Shown piece after piece: positions 1 through 7,428 of a DNA stretch of 11,330 nt. The stretch covers positions 1-11,330 of the forward strand of contig DDSR01000225.1 in the NCBI GenBank assembly GCA_002343455.1. The letters run 5' to 3'. The notes under the pieces are model-generated. The model was given only the letters and a program-made list of their open reading frames with translations, was not told where the DNA came from and made no database searches. Each line of letters starts with the position of its first letter. The first letter of the stretch is position 1. The stretch comes from Deltaproteobacteria bacterium UBA2385 (GTDB lineage: Bacteria > Myxococcota_A > UBA796 > UBA2385). A program made the translations under genes and the position numbers.

Positions 1-51
1 GGCCGCCCCCCCAACCCCCGCGTCACCCATGTCGCCGAGGCGCCCGACCAT

Positions 52-606
52 TTGCCGGACTCGTTCGCCTGTGAAGGCGCCCCGACGCCATGGCTGACAA
101 TCTCCCCCGAGAACACGATGCCCATCCCCGACGACTTCATCCACGAGTGCCTCTACGCCCCCGAAGCCTGGTTCGTTCACGATCTGCTGGAGGTGGACCG
201 GGAGGCCGGCCGGATCCGGGCCCTGGTCGACACGACCCGACTGGGGCCGCTGGTCGACGCGCAGCGGGCCTGGCCGGGCCACGACCGCCACTTCCCCGGG
301 GCCATCGCCATCCAGGTGACTGGCACGTTGGGGCAGCTGCATGCGGTCTACTGCATGGATCTGCGCGCCACCGAGGGCTGGGTCGGCTTCGGCACCCACG
401 TCAAGAAGGCCCGCTTCCCGGCCATGGGCCGGATCGGCCCTCCGGCGATCGTCGAGGCTCTGTCCACCCGGCAGCGCAGGATCCGGGGGGTCTGGTTCGT
501 GGACTATGCATTTCGCTACGAGCAGGAGGGGAGGCTGTTCTACGAGAGCGAACAGACGGCGGCCTTCGGGCAGAGCGAGCATCGGGGGCCGCTGGACGAG
601 CGGTAG
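52..606 (+). CDS. Hotdog-fold (FabA/FabZ-like) protein, 5' end uncertain
   Basis: The protein resembles the FabA/FabZ hotdog superfamily, whose members act on acyl thioesters. The key stretch is GHDRHFPG (residues 76-83 from the TTG at 52), matching the GHFPG loop of beta-hydroxyacyl-ACP dehydratases, followed by a helix-like GTLGQLHAVY and later strands WVGFGTHVKKARF and GVWFVDYAFRYEQ. The catalytic Glu that FabZ carries about 14 residues after the loop His is absent; Gly/Gln stand there, so dehydratase activity is doubtful and a thioesterase or acyl-binding role is as likely. The start is unsettled. The frame is open to base 1 and its G/C third-position bias continues to the edge, so the gene may begin outside the window. 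TTG 52 is the outermost start codon seen, with GAGG at 37-40. ATG 118 is a good alternative giving 162 residues, closer to a single hotdog domain. It converges on the reverse gene ending at 696. Confidence 0.7.
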   Translation: MPDSFACEGAPTPWLTISPENTMPIPDDFIHECLYAPEAWFVHDLLEVDREAGRIRALVDTTRLGPLVDAQRAWPGHDRHFPGAIAIQVTGTLGQLHAVYCMDLRATEGWVGFGTHVKKARFPAMGRIGPPAIVEALSTRQRRIRGVWFVDYAFRYEQEGRLFYESEQTAAFGQSEHRGPLDER

Positions 607-695
607 GCGGGTGCGACAGACTCTGAGGCCAGGCGAACAGAAGAGCAGGATCGACCTGACCCTTATGAACGGGTGCAGAGCGAGCAGATCGGTGG

Positions 696-1310
696 TCATG
701 AGGCCTCGATCACCTCCAACCCCCGCACCGCCAGGTAGACGGGGGGCCCGCCAGGCATCAGCAGCTCGGCAAACACGTCCACCCGGGTGCCCGGCTTCCA
801 CTTCGGCAATTCGTCGACTCCATAGACAGTGTAGGATCCAACCCGCGTCCACTGATTCTCCACCTTGGTCACCCACACCCGATCCTCGCTGACCACGAAG
901 AGCCGATTTATCACGACACCGTGAGGAAGCGCAACCCTGCCCATGCTCTTCTTGGTTACTGACATACTTCCGTGAACGCGGGCGCCCTTGTACTCTCGAT
1001 CCACATCGAGCGGATTGAAGTGGGAATTCAACGAAACCCGCGCATTGAACACGATCGTCATGCCATCGAAGGTGAGCGTCTTGGACGCGGCCTGCAAGGC
1101 TTGGGCCTCGGGCAGCTCGGCAAGCGGGCGATCTGACGCATAGGAGGTCAGATCCGGCTCAAACGAGGCATACAGGGCCGCCTGGTCCATCGCCCGCCCG
1201 AGCTCTTCCATGGCGATCTCCAGCTGAAGCTCTTCCAACGGATCCGACGCAAACGCGGCGCCCAGGGGTACCGTGGTCCACAGGAGCACGACCGGGATGA
1301 GGCGGCCCAT
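696..1310 (-). CDS. Exported protein of unknown function, cassette copy A
   Basis: I do not recognise the family. The 204-residue product begins with a signal-peptide-like segment (Met-Gly-Arg, then a hydrophobic run) ending in Ala-Phe-Ala before Ser22, a likely signal peptidase I site, so it should be periplasmic or secreted. An acidic helical stretch (about 24-55) is followed by a beta-rich region with LFVVSEDRVWVTK and a C-terminal KPGTRVDVFAEL. It is paralogous to the product at 2206-2727, sharing LFVVSxDRVWVTK, PKWxPGTxVDVFAE and LPEAxxLQAA, but has about 35 extra residues after the signal peptide. The ATG at 1310 lies 2 bases after the TGA of the propeller fragment (1313), suggesting translational coupling; no clear Shine-Dalgarno is seen. 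A much longer reading of the same frame, up to 2009, exists but its upstream part is Arg/His-rich and conflicts with the conserved frame, so I chose the internal ATG. Confidence 0.7.
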   Translation of the reverse strand: MGRLIPVVLLWTTVPLGAAFASDPLEELQLEIAMEELGRAMDQAALYASFEPDLTSYASDRPLAELPEAQALQAASKTLTFDGMTIVFNARVSLNSHFNPLDVDREYKGARVHGSMSVTKKSMGRVALPHGVVINRLFVVSEDRVWVTKVENQWTRVGSYTVYGVDELPKWKPGTRVDVFAELLMPGGPPVYLAVRGLEVIEAS

Positions 1311-1312
1311 CG

Positions 1313-1945
1313 TCAAAGCCAGGTCGAGGTTGTGGCGCCCATCGAGAAGTCCCCGTTGGTGCCGCCGATCGCCGTCACGGTGACGATGTTGTCCCCGGCA
1401 GTCCACTCCGAGGTGTCGATCAGGCACTCCGAAGAACCGTCCCAGAGCTCGTAGTCCGTGCAGACCGTGTCCCCGTCGTTCACTTTGTATTCGATCGCGG
1501 TGATGCTGGGATCGCGGACGATCACGTGGAAGCGCCTGATCCCCCCGACCTGGACCCCCGGTCGCGGCGAGGTGATGGACAGCATCGGCGTGATCGCCAC
1601 ACCGAGGGGACGGTCGAAGCCGGCACCGACCGCGTCGTAGGACCCGTTGTACACATTGCCTCCGCCCGTTGCGACAGCCGCCCCCGAGGACGCCTTCATG
1701 TAGAGCGTGGTGCTGGGGGTGTAGCTCGACGCAACAGAGCTGAGATCGACCTGCACGACCGAGTAGTTCCCCGCGCAGGCGACCCAGCCGACGCCGCTGC
1801 CGTCCAGCCGGTCCATCGCGATCCCATTCGGCTGCTCGCAGTCGTCGATGGTCGCCGTGCCTTCGGCGAAGGCGAGCGCTCTGTCGGAGAAGCGGCGGGT
1901 GGTGATCAGCGCGTTGCCTTCGAGGTATGGGTTCCGGATCTGCAT
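1313..1945 (-). CDS. Truncated beta-propeller/Ig-like protein fragment, cassette copy A
   Basis: The 210-residue frame has propeller-like repeats in its N-terminal two thirds (EQPNGIAMDRLDGSGVGWVA, VVQVDLSS, FDRPLGVAITP), in the style of NHL/YVTN repeats. A C-terminal Ig-like module follows, from ITSPRPGVQVGG to WTAGDNIVTVTAIGG, the form often seen at the end of bacterial surface proteins. No signal peptide is present. The frame stays open above the ATG at 1945 to a TGA at 2000-2002, and the aligned copy B reads through that point with a Leu codon. Homology then continues in frame further upstream. I therefore read this as the 3' part of a once longer gene, broken by a stop, and possibly still expressed from an internal start. 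It is followed after 2 bases by the exported-protein gene. Whether it makes a stable protein is unknown. Confidence 0.5.
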   Translation of the reverse strand: MQIRNPYLEGNALITTRRFSDRALAFAEGTATIDDCEQPNGIAMDRLDGSGVGWVACAGNYSVVQVDLSSVASSYTPSTTLYMKASSGAAVATGGGNVYNGSYDAVGAGFDRPLGVAITPMLSITSPRPGVQVGGIRRFHVIVRDPSITAIEYKVNDGDTVCTDYELWDGSSECLIDTSEWTAGDNIVTVTAIGGTNGDFSMGATTSTWL

Positions 1946-2107
1946 ACCCGCCGCGCCCCGGGGACGGAAGGCATGGACTCCGTCCGAGATGGCGCTCCGT
2001 CACGCGCAAGACGGGGCCTCACCGGAGCCGCCCGGGAGCGGAGCCGAGCCAGCGGGATTCGCCGCTAGTCGATGTCCTCAAATGGCAAAAGGCAATAACT
2101 GACGCCC
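1313..2107 (-). repeat. Tandem duplication, unit A (conserved upstream part)
   Basis: Two blocks match the second unit closely. Bases 1317-1441 match 2731 to about 2858 with only about seven substitutions and one 3-base insertion by eye. Bases 1883-2107 match about 2921-3145 at roughly 90%, including an unbroken run of more than 25 bases ending near 2097. Between these blocks unit A has about 440 bases that unit B lacks. The similarity continues at protein level into the exported-protein genes (696-1310 and 2206-2727), so the whole duplicated unit is about 1.4 kb in A and 0.95 kb in B, both reverse strand, head to tail. Confidence 0.8.
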
Positions 2108-2132
2108 CTGCGAACGGAGCCGGCGAGGATGT

Positions 2133-2168
2133 CTCAGGGTCCCGGGTTGACGACCAACCTGGCCTGAG
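2133..2168 (-). terminator. Candidate terminator hairpin after copy B lipoprotein gene
   Basis: An inverted repeat pairs 2133-2138 (CTCAGG) with 2163-2168 (CCTGAG), and 2142-2149 with 2155-2162 (one G-U pair) around a 5-base loop, leaving a 3-base bulge on one side. It starts 38 bases past the stop codon of the reverse gene ending at 2206. No T-run follows on the reverse strand, so this is a stable hairpin in the right place rather than a textbook intrinsic terminator. The rest of 2108-2205 shows nothing else I recognise. Confidence 0.4.
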
Positions 2169-2205
2169 GGTGTAACGCAAAGACAGCGCGCCCCGACCAA
2201 GCGTA

Positions 2206-2727
2206 TCAAGATGATGCCCTGACCCGCTCCCCGCGCGCCGCAACGTAGACAAGGTTCCCGCCGGGTACCACCACCTCGGCGAAAACGTCCACAACAGTGC
2301 CAGGCTCCCACTTCGGCCCTTCGTCCTCCCCGCTGGCCATTATCAGAGACCCAACTTGGCGTCTTTCCCGGGCCTTGGCCTTTGTCACCCACACCCGATC
2401 CCCGCTGACCACGAAGAGCCGCTGGATCGCGATCCTGTTGTAGGGGAACGGTATGGGATGAGGGCTCGCGGCGCCTGTGGGCACTCCCCTCAAGGTCCCG
2501 GTCACACGGGCCCCCTTCACTTCTTGAGGCCCCGGTGCCCTCGGCATTAGGTTCCTCGATACGTTTGCCGTGAACTCAATCTCCATGCCATCGACGGTGA
2601 GCGTCGCAGGCGCGGCCTGCAGTTCCCGGGCCTCGGGCAGCCCCTCATAGGCTCGGTCCGGCGCACACGAGGCAGCCAGGGCCACAATGGTCCACAGGAT
2701 CAGGATCTGGATGAGACGGAACATCAT
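2206..2727 (-). CDS. Putative lipoprotein of unknown function, cassette copy B
   Basis: This 173-residue paralogue of the exported protein at 696-1310 shares RLFVVSGDRVWVTK, PKWEPGTVVDVFAE and the LPEAxxLQAA segment. The N-terminal hydrophobic stretch ends in ALAASC, a plausible if not ideal lipobox, so the mature protein would begin at Cys21 and be lipid-anchored, unlike copy A, which has no such Cys. It lacks the acidic helical insert that copy A carries after its signal peptide. Two adjacent ATG codons (2727 and 2724) are possible starts. The second is the positional equivalent of the copy A start, and the first overlaps the TGA of the upstream fragment, giving a coupled stop/start. Function is unknown; a role in the envelope is inferred only from the export signal. 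Confidence 0.7.
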   Translation of the reverse strand: MMFRLIQILILWTIVALAASCAPDRAYEGLPEARELQAAPATLTVDGMEIEFTANVSRNLMPRAPGPQEVKGARVTGTLRGVPTGAASPHPIPFPYNRIAIQRLFVVSGDRVWVTKAKARERRQVGSLIMASGEDEGPKWEPGTVVDVFAEVVVPGGNLVYVAARGERVRASS

Positions 2728-3116
2728 CAGAGCCAGGTCGAGGTTGTGGCGCCCATCGAGAAGTCGCCGTTGGTGCCGCCGATCGCCATCACGGTGACGA
2801 TGTTGTCCCCGGCAGTCCACGCCGAGGTGTCGATCAGGCAGTCCTCCGAAGAGCCGTCCCAGAGCTCGTCGTCGGCGCGGACCGTGATCCCGTTCACCGG
2901 GACCGGGCGGCTGCTCGCAGTGTCGGAGAAGCGGCGGGTAGTGATCAGCGCCTTGCCTTCGAGGTCTTGGTTCTGGATCTGCATACCCGCCGCGCCCCAG
3001 AGAAGGAAGGCATGGACTCCCTCCGAGGTGGCGGTCCATAACGCGCTGGACTGGGCCTCACCGGAGACGCCCGGGCGCGGAGCCGAGCCAGCGGGATCCG
3101 CTGCTCGTCGATGTCC
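2727..3116 (-). pseudogene. Decayed propeller/Ig-like fragment, cassette copy B
   Basis: The reverse frame open from the TGA at 3117-3119 down to the TGA at 2727 matches copy A closely at both ends, including EGVHAFLLWGAAGMQI, ALITTRRFSD and WTAGDNIVTVMAIGG. The central propeller region present in copy A (about 440 bases) is missing, with about 40 bases of unrelated or badly diverged sequence at the join. The only ATG in the frame is at 2984, giving 85 residues; the natural-looking protein sequence upstream of it has no start codon. I read this as an internally deleted, 5'-truncated relic. It might still serve as a translated leader for the lipoprotein gene that overlaps its stop codon. Confidence 0.6.
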
Positions 3117-3145
3117 TCAAATGGCAAAAGGCAATACCTGACGCC
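2727..3145 (-). repeat. Tandem duplication, unit B (conserved upstream part)
   Basis: This is the partner of the 1313-2107 unit: about 95% DNA identity by eye in 2731-2858 and about 90% in 2921-3145. The distal end of the repeat is sharp. Both units read through a shared stretch ending in a GACGCC at 2101-2106 and 3140-3145 and then become unrelated. The offset at the distal end is 1039 bases. Confidence 0.8.
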
Positions 3146-3305
3146 GCTGCGCTCAATGGCCCAGGCCGACTGAAGAATTTCGCACACCCCCGGGGAGGCG
3201 GCCCGTCGAAAGCGGCGGTTCGAACGCGGCCGCAAACAAGGGTGCCACTGGCTCGATCTTTGCATGTTCACAGGCCCTCTCACGAGCCCGAACTGGAGAT
3301 CAACG
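3146..3305. other. Intergenic region between divergent genes
   Basis: These 160 bases separate the reverse-strand cassette from the forward peroxidase operon, so promoters for both directions would be expected here. The stretch around 3240-3270 is slightly less GC-rich, but I could not pick a convincing -35/-10 pair on either strand. No hairpin or RNA gene is evident. Confidence 0.4.
3295..3298 (+). promoter_or_regulatory. Ribosome binding site for the peroxidase
   Basis: GGAG lies 7 bases before the ATG at 3306. It decides the start over the in-frame upstream ATG at 3264, which would also put 14 residues in front of the lipoprotein signal peptide. Confidence 0.75.
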
Positions 3306-4388
3306 ATGTCGACCAAGCCCCTCGCCCTTGCCTTCCTGCTGGCTGCCGGCTGCCAGTCGCAGACCCCTGCCCCGACGCCTCCCCCCGCCGAGCCCCCCGC
3401 AGCGGAGACCGGCAACGCCAAGGCCAAGGAGCTGCGCACCCGCGCCGGAGCCCTGCTGGCCGCCCTGCCTGCCGAGCCGCCCGCCGGCACGAACGAGCTG
3501 AGCGAGGCCCGCGTCGACCTCGGCCGGACGCTCTACTTCGAGACCCGACTGTCCAAGAACCACGACATCTCCTGCAACAGCTGCCACAAGCTCGACGCCT
3601 GGGGCGTGGACAACCTGCCGACCTCGCCCGGACACAAGGGGCAGCTGGGCGGACGCAACAGCCCGACCGTCTACAACGCCTCGCTGCACGTCGCCCAGTT
3701 CTGGGACGGGCGGGCCAAGGACGTCGAAGAGCAGGCCGGCGGCCCGATGGTCAACCCGATCGAGATGGCCATGTCCGACGGCTCGCAGGTCAGCGCCATC
3801 CTGAAGTCGATCCCCGGCTACACCCCCCTCTTCGAGGCGGCCTTCCCCGGCGTGGCCGATCCCGTCAGCTACGAGAACGCGGCGATCGCCATCGGCGCCT
3901 TCGAGCGCACCCTGCTGACGCCCTCGGCCTTCGACCGCTTCCTCGCCGGCCAGGACGAGGCGCTCACCTCTGCCCAGCTCGACGGTCTGGCGGCCTTCAT
4001 GGACGCCGGCTGCACGACCTGCCACAACGGCGTGGCGTTGGGTGGCCAGGGCTACTTCAAGATGGGCCTGGTCCAACCCTACGAGAGCAAGGACCTGGGC
4101 CGCTTCGATCTGACCCAGAACGAGGCCGACAAGGGCGTCTTCAAGGTTCCCAGCCTGCGCAACATCGAGAAGACGGGGCCCTACCTGCACGACGGCAGCG
4201 TCGCCTCGCTGGACGAAGCGGTGGTCCTGATGGGGCGGCACCAGCTCGGTAAGGAGCTGGACGCGGCCACGGTCTCGCAGATCACGGCCTTCCTGGGCAG
4301 CCTGACCGGCGATCTGCCGACCGAGCGGATCCAGCCGCCCACGCTGCCCGAGTCGGGGCCGAGCACCCCCAAGGCGGATCCTTCCTGA
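3306..4388 (+). CDS. Dihaem cytochrome c peroxidase (CcpA/MauG family), lipoprotein
   Basis: This enzyme family reduces hydrogen peroxide to water in the periplasm, taking electrons from small cytochromes or cupredoxins. The 360-residue protein has a signal peptide ending in FLLAAGC, so it should be anchored at Cys16 as a lipoprotein, and then a Pro/Ala-rich tether. Two c-type haem sites are present: CNSCH (90-94), within the family's typical ISCNSCHKLDAWG, and CTTCH (236-240). The block PSLRNIEKTGPYLHDGS and the MGRHQLG motif (Met309, the usual haem ligand region) complete the dihaem peroxidase signature, so it looks functional. Length is normal for the family plus tether. The lipid anchor is less usual than a soluble periplasmic form. 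It is first of three closely spaced forward genes; the link to rsgA is positional only. A MauG-like oxidase role cannot be excluded. Confidence 0.9.
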   Translation: MSTKPLALAFLLAAGCQSQTPAPTPPPAEPPAAETGNAKAKELRTRAGALLAALPAEPPAGTNELSEARVDLGRTLYFETRLSKNHDISCNSCHKLDAWGVDNLPTSPGHKGQLGGRNSPTVYNASLHVAQFWDGRAKDVEEQAGGPMVNPIEMAMSDGSQVSAILKSIPGYTPLFEAAFPGVADPVSYENAAIAIGAFERTLLTPSAFDRFLAGQDEALTSAQLDGLAAFMDAGCTTCHNGVALGGQGYFKMGLVQPYESKDLGRFDLTQNEADKGVFKVPSLRNIEKTGPYLHDGSVASLDEAVVLMGRHQLGKELDAATVSQITAFLGSLTGDLPTERIQPPTLPESGPSTPKADPS

Positions 4389-4413
4389 GCGGACGGTCCG
4401 ACTTCCGAGGGAT

Positions 4414-5364
4414 ATGGCGACGGACCTCGAGGTCGACCTGCCCCTGCTCTCCTCCCCACCGATCGTCGTCTCGCTCGAACGCGGCGCCTGCGAGGTCCGC
4501 CTGCCCGACGGCCAGCTCGTCGCCTGCGCCCTCAGCAACGACCTCGCCCAGGTGCAGCGCACCGCCGTCGCCCCCGGGGACGCGGTCGTCCTGCAGCAGC
4601 GCGAGGACGCGCCTCCGCTGGTGATCGAGGTGCTGCCTCGCCGCAGCACCCTCTCCCGCCCGGACCCCATGGACCCACGCCTGCAGCGGGTCCTGGCCGC
4701 CAACATAGACCTCGTGCTGATCGTCAGCTCCGCCAAGAGCCCGGCCTTCAAGCCGGGGCTGGTGGATCGTGCCCTGGTCGCGGTCCAGGCGGGCGACTCT
4801 CAGCCGGTCATCGTCGTCACCAAGGTGGACCTGCTGGACCCTCGCAAGCGGGCCGCCCTGGAGGCCGAGCTGCTGCACTACCGGGAGCTGGGCGTGGAGG
4901 TCCACCTGGTCTCCACGGTGGACGGAGAGGGCATCGAGGCGCTGCGCCAGAGCCTGGTCGGGAAGGTCAGCACCGTGGTCGGCCACTCCGGCGTCGGCAA
5001 GTCCAGCCTGCTCAACGCGCTGAAGGGCAGCGAGACCGCGGCGGTCGGCCGGGTCCGCCAGGGCGACGGCAAGGGCCGCCACACCACCACCCGGGCCGAG
5101 CTGCACGAGCTGCCCGGCGGGGGCTTCCTGATCGACACGCCGGGGGTGCGCGCCTTCGGGCTGTGGGGCCTGGACCTGGACCTGCTGCGCGAGGTCTTTC
5201 CCGACCTGCCGACCACCGACTGCCGCTACGACGACTGCAAGCACCAGGGCGAGCCCGAGGTCGACTGCGCCATCAAGCGCGGGCTGAGCGAGGGCCGGAT
5301 CCCCGCGGCGCGCTACCGGACCTGGCTGCGCCTGCTGGCCGAGATTGGCCCGCCCGTGCGATAA
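4414..5364 (+). CDS. rsgA: Small ribosomal subunit biogenesis GTPase RsgA
   Basis: RsgA (YjeQ) is a circularly permuted GTPase that checks and releases the maturing 30S subunit. The sequence has the permuted order: an N-terminal OB-like region (about 17-75), G4 TKVD (136-139), G5-like VSTVDGEG, then G1 GHSGVGKSS (190-198), a G2 region with HTTT, and G3 DTPG (241-244). A C-terminal zinc knuckle has Cys270, Cys275, His277 and Cys285. The spacing between His277 and Cys285 is two residues longer than the common form (EPEVDC rather than EPGC). The 316-residue length fits the family. The ATG at 4414 has GAGGGA just upstream, with short spacing. It starts 25 bases after the peroxidase and ends 30 bases before the transporter, so the three are probably co-transcribed. 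Confidence 0.95.
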   Translation: MATDLEVDLPLLSSPPIVVSLERGACEVRLPDGQLVACALSNDLAQVQRTAVAPGDAVVLQQREDAPPLVIEVLPRRSTLSRPDPMDPRLQRVLAANIDLVLIVSSAKSPAFKPGLVDRALVAVQAGDSQPVIVVTKVDLLDPRKRAALEAELLHYRELGVEVHLVSTVDGEGIEALRQSLVGKVSTVVGHSGVGKSSLLNALKGSETAAVGRVRQGDGKGRHTTTRAELHELPGGGFLIDTPGVRAFGLWGLDLDLLREVFPDLPTTDCRYDDCKHQGEPEVDCAIKRGLSEGRIPAARYRTWLRLLAEIGPPVR

Positions 5365-5394
5365 CCCCCTGCACCTTCCAGCTCCCGGACCCCC

Positions 5395-7404
5395 ATGGCC
5401 TCGTACCGCTCCCAGCCGACCGCCTCGACCGGCATGCCCAACGGCATCCCCTACATCGTCACCAACGAGGCCGCCGAGCGCTTCAGCTACTACGGGATGA
5501 AGGGCATCCTGGTCGTCTTCATGACGAAGTACCTGATGACCTCGACCGGGCAGTCGGACACGATGACCGACCCGGAGGCGATGGAGTACTACCACCTCTT
5601 CAGCTCGGCGGTGTACTTCTTCCCGGCCCTGGGCGCGCTGCTCAGCGACGTGATCCTGGGCAAGTACCGCACCATCCTGACGCTGTCGGTCGTCTACTGC
5701 CTGGGGCACCTCGCCCTGGCCCTGGACGAGACCCGGCTGGGCCTGGGCATCGGCCTGACCCTGATCGCGATCGGCAGCGGCGGCATCAAGCCCTGCGTCT
5801 CGGCCCACGTCGGTGACCAGTTCGGGCAGAGCAACAAGCACCTGCTGGAGAAGGTCTTCAACTGGTTCTACCTGGCGATCAACCTGGGGGCCTTCATCAG
5901 CACCTTGCTGACGCCCTGGCTGCTGGACAACTACGGCCCCCACGTCGCCTTCGGCGTGCCCGGCCTGCTGATGCTGGCCGCGACGGTGGTCTTCTGGTCG
6001 GGCCGCAACGTCTTCGTGCACATCCCCCCCGGCGGGATGGGCTTCGTCCGCGAGATCCTCTCGGCCGAAGGGCTCAAGGCCCTGGGCAAGCTCTCCATCA
6101 TCTACGTCTTCGTGGCGATGTTCTGGGCGCTCTTCGACCAGACCGGCAGCGCCTGGGTGCTCCAGGCCGAGCGCATGAACCGCAACTTCCTGGGCTTCGA
6201 GTGGCTCAGCAGCCAGATCCAGGCGATCAACCCGATCCTGATCCTGACCCTGATCCCGCTGTTCACCTGGGTGATCTACCCGACGGTCAACCGCTTCTGG
6301 CCCCTGACCCCGCTGCGCAAGATCGCGATCGGCTTCTTCATCACGGTGCCAGCCTTCCTGGTGCCCGCCTGGATCGAGCTGTCGATCGCCGAGGGCGGCT
6401 TCCCCAACATCGCCTGGCAGCTGCTGGCCTACGCCGTGCTGACCGCCGCCGAGGTGCTCGTCAGCGTGACCTGCCTGGAGTTCAGCTACACCCAGGCCCC
6501 CAAGAAGATGAAGTCCGTCATCATGGCGGCCTACCTGATGAGCGTCAGCCTGGGCAACATCATGGTCAGCCAGGTCAACGCCTTCATCCAGGTCCCCTCC
6601 CCCGGCTTCAGCCCCGACGCCCCCGGCGACTACGTGCTGGAGCTCAAGGTCGACGACGGCACGGTCCAGCCGACCAGCACCGTCACCGTGCGGGTGATGC
6701 CCTCCTCGGCGACCATCCCCGAAGAGGCCCCCCCTGCCGAGGTCGAGGGCCCCATCGCCGAGGCCGGCTTGCTGCGCACCGTCGATCCGGGGACCTCGGT
6801 CCGTCTGTACGCGACCGCCGAGAAGAACGGCGTGTCCGGCTCGGCCAGCTACGCCTGGCGCTTCCTCTCCGTGCCCGAGGGCAGCCGCGTGGGGGCCGAC
6901 GCCCTCGCCGAGGCGACGACCCGAAACCCGACCTTCGTGCCGGACGTCGAGGGCGCCTACGAGCTGGAGTTCCAGCTCACGGTCGGCAGCCAGACCGCCA
7001 CCGACACCACGCGCATCGTGGCGACGACCTCCAACGTCGCCCCGGTCCTGGACCTGGGCGGCGACCAGCGCCATGTCTTCAGCGAGGACCCCAAGAAGCC
7101 GCTGCAGATCACGCTGGACGCCGGTGGGACCTTCGACCCCGACGGCGACGAGCTGGTCTACGAGTGGCGGATGATCAGCAAGCCCGACGCCAGCAAGCTG
7201 GACAGCGCCGACATCGTCAGCCGCACGGCGCCGACGGCCGGCTCGACCCTGACCGGGGCGGCCTACTACGCCTTCTGGGCGGCCCTGATGGGCGGGACGG
7301 CGGTGTTCTTCATCCCGGTGGTGCTGTTGTATCGCGAGAAGACGTACATCCAGGATGAGGATGCTGGGGCCGAGGTCAAGGGGAAGGCCGTCGAGAACAC
7401 GTGA
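5395..7404 (+). CDS. POT/PTR2 proton-coupled peptide transporter with inserted PKD-like domains
   Basis: This inner-membrane transporter should import di- and tripeptides with protons. Residues 25-34 carry the ExxERFxYYG motif (Glu25, Glu28, Arg29), and [10 protein letters not shown] in the fifth helix is the PTR2 signature. [15 protein letters not shown] (helix 7) and [18 protein letters not shown] (helix 10) are also family-typical. Twelve helices can be counted, with no extra HA/HB pair between helices 6 and 7, more like animal PepT proteins than most bacterial homologues. The odd part is residues about 400-618. Between helix 11 (about 373-396) and helix 12 (about 622-645) sit some 220 residues of PKD-like Ig-fold sequence, which topology places in the periplasm. 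Segments read as a C-terminal half domain (402-432), a whole domain (453-546) and an N-terminal half domain with [11 protein letters not shown] (547 to about 606). Usual bacterial POT proteins are about 450-500 residues. No strong Shine-Dalgarno precedes ATG 5395. Confidence 0.92.
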   Translation: MASYRSQPTASTGMPNGIPYIVTNEAAERFSYYGMKGILVVFMTKYLMTSTGQSDTMTDPEAMEYYHLFSSAVYFFPALGALLSDVILGKYRTILTLSVVYCLGHLALALDETRLGLGIGLTLIAIGSGGIKPCVSAHVGDQFGQSNKHLLEKVFNWFYLAINLGAFISTLLTPWLLDNYGPHVAFGVPGLLMLAATVVFWSGRNVFVHIPPGGMGFVREILSAEGLKALGKLSIIYVFVAMFWALFDQTGSAWVLQAERMNRNFLGFEWLSSQIQAINPILILTLIPLFTWVIYPTVNRFWPLTPLRKIAIGFFITVPAFLVPAWIELSIAEGGFPNIAWQLLAYAVLTAAEVLVSVTCLEFSYTQAPKKMKSVIMAAYLMSVSLGNIMVSQVNAFIQVPSPGFSPDAPGDYVLELKVDDGTVQPTSTVTVRVMPSSATIPEEAPPAEVEGPIAEAGLLRTVDPGTSVRLYATAEKNGVSGSASYAWRFLSVPEGSRVGADALAEATTRNPTFVPDVEGAYELEFQLTVGSQTATDTTRIVATTSNVAPVLDLGGDQRHVFSEDPKKPLQITLDAGGTFDPDGDELVYEWRMISKPDASKLDSADIVSRTAPTAGSTLTGAAYYAFWAALMGGTAVFFIPVVLLYREKTYIQDEDAGAEVKGKAVENT

Positions 7405-7428
7405 AGGAGTGAGACGTCTCGTCGGGGA

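Noticed and set aside
656..678. A small hairpin between the convergent hotdog gene and copy A
   Set aside because: Only four contiguous pairs plus three after a bulge, with no T-run; too weak to call a terminator.
696..2009. A 437-codon reverse reading frame covering copy A and most of the propeller fragment
   Set aside because: Its upstream part is Arg/His/Gly-rich and is the wrong-frame shadow of the conserved propeller/Ig frame; only the part from ATG 1310 looks like protein.
2206..3039. A 277-codon reverse frame extending the copy B lipoprotein upstream
   Set aside because: The extra 100 residues are the same shadow frame as in copy A, and the signal peptide would then be internal.
3108..3145. 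An alternate frame (PFEDIDEQRIPLARL) upstream of copy B that looks protein-like
   Set aside because: Copy A has a stop in the same frame, no start or family could be found, and it may be either noncoding flank or older frameshifted sequence.
3300..4751. A 483-codon reverse frame opposite the peroxidase
   Set aside because: It has low-complexity content and no recognisable domain, and overlaps a well-supported forward gene.
4282..7074. A 930-codon reverse frame opposite rsgA and the transporter
   Set aside because: The composition (Gly/His/Gln/Arg/Asp-rich, no domains) is that expected opposite GC-rich genes; the forward genes have clear families.
6201..7358. A 385-codon forward frame inside the transporter
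   Set aside because: It is an alternate-frame shadow, very rich in Arg, Gly and Pro; the transporter frame carries membrane helices and PKD motifs.
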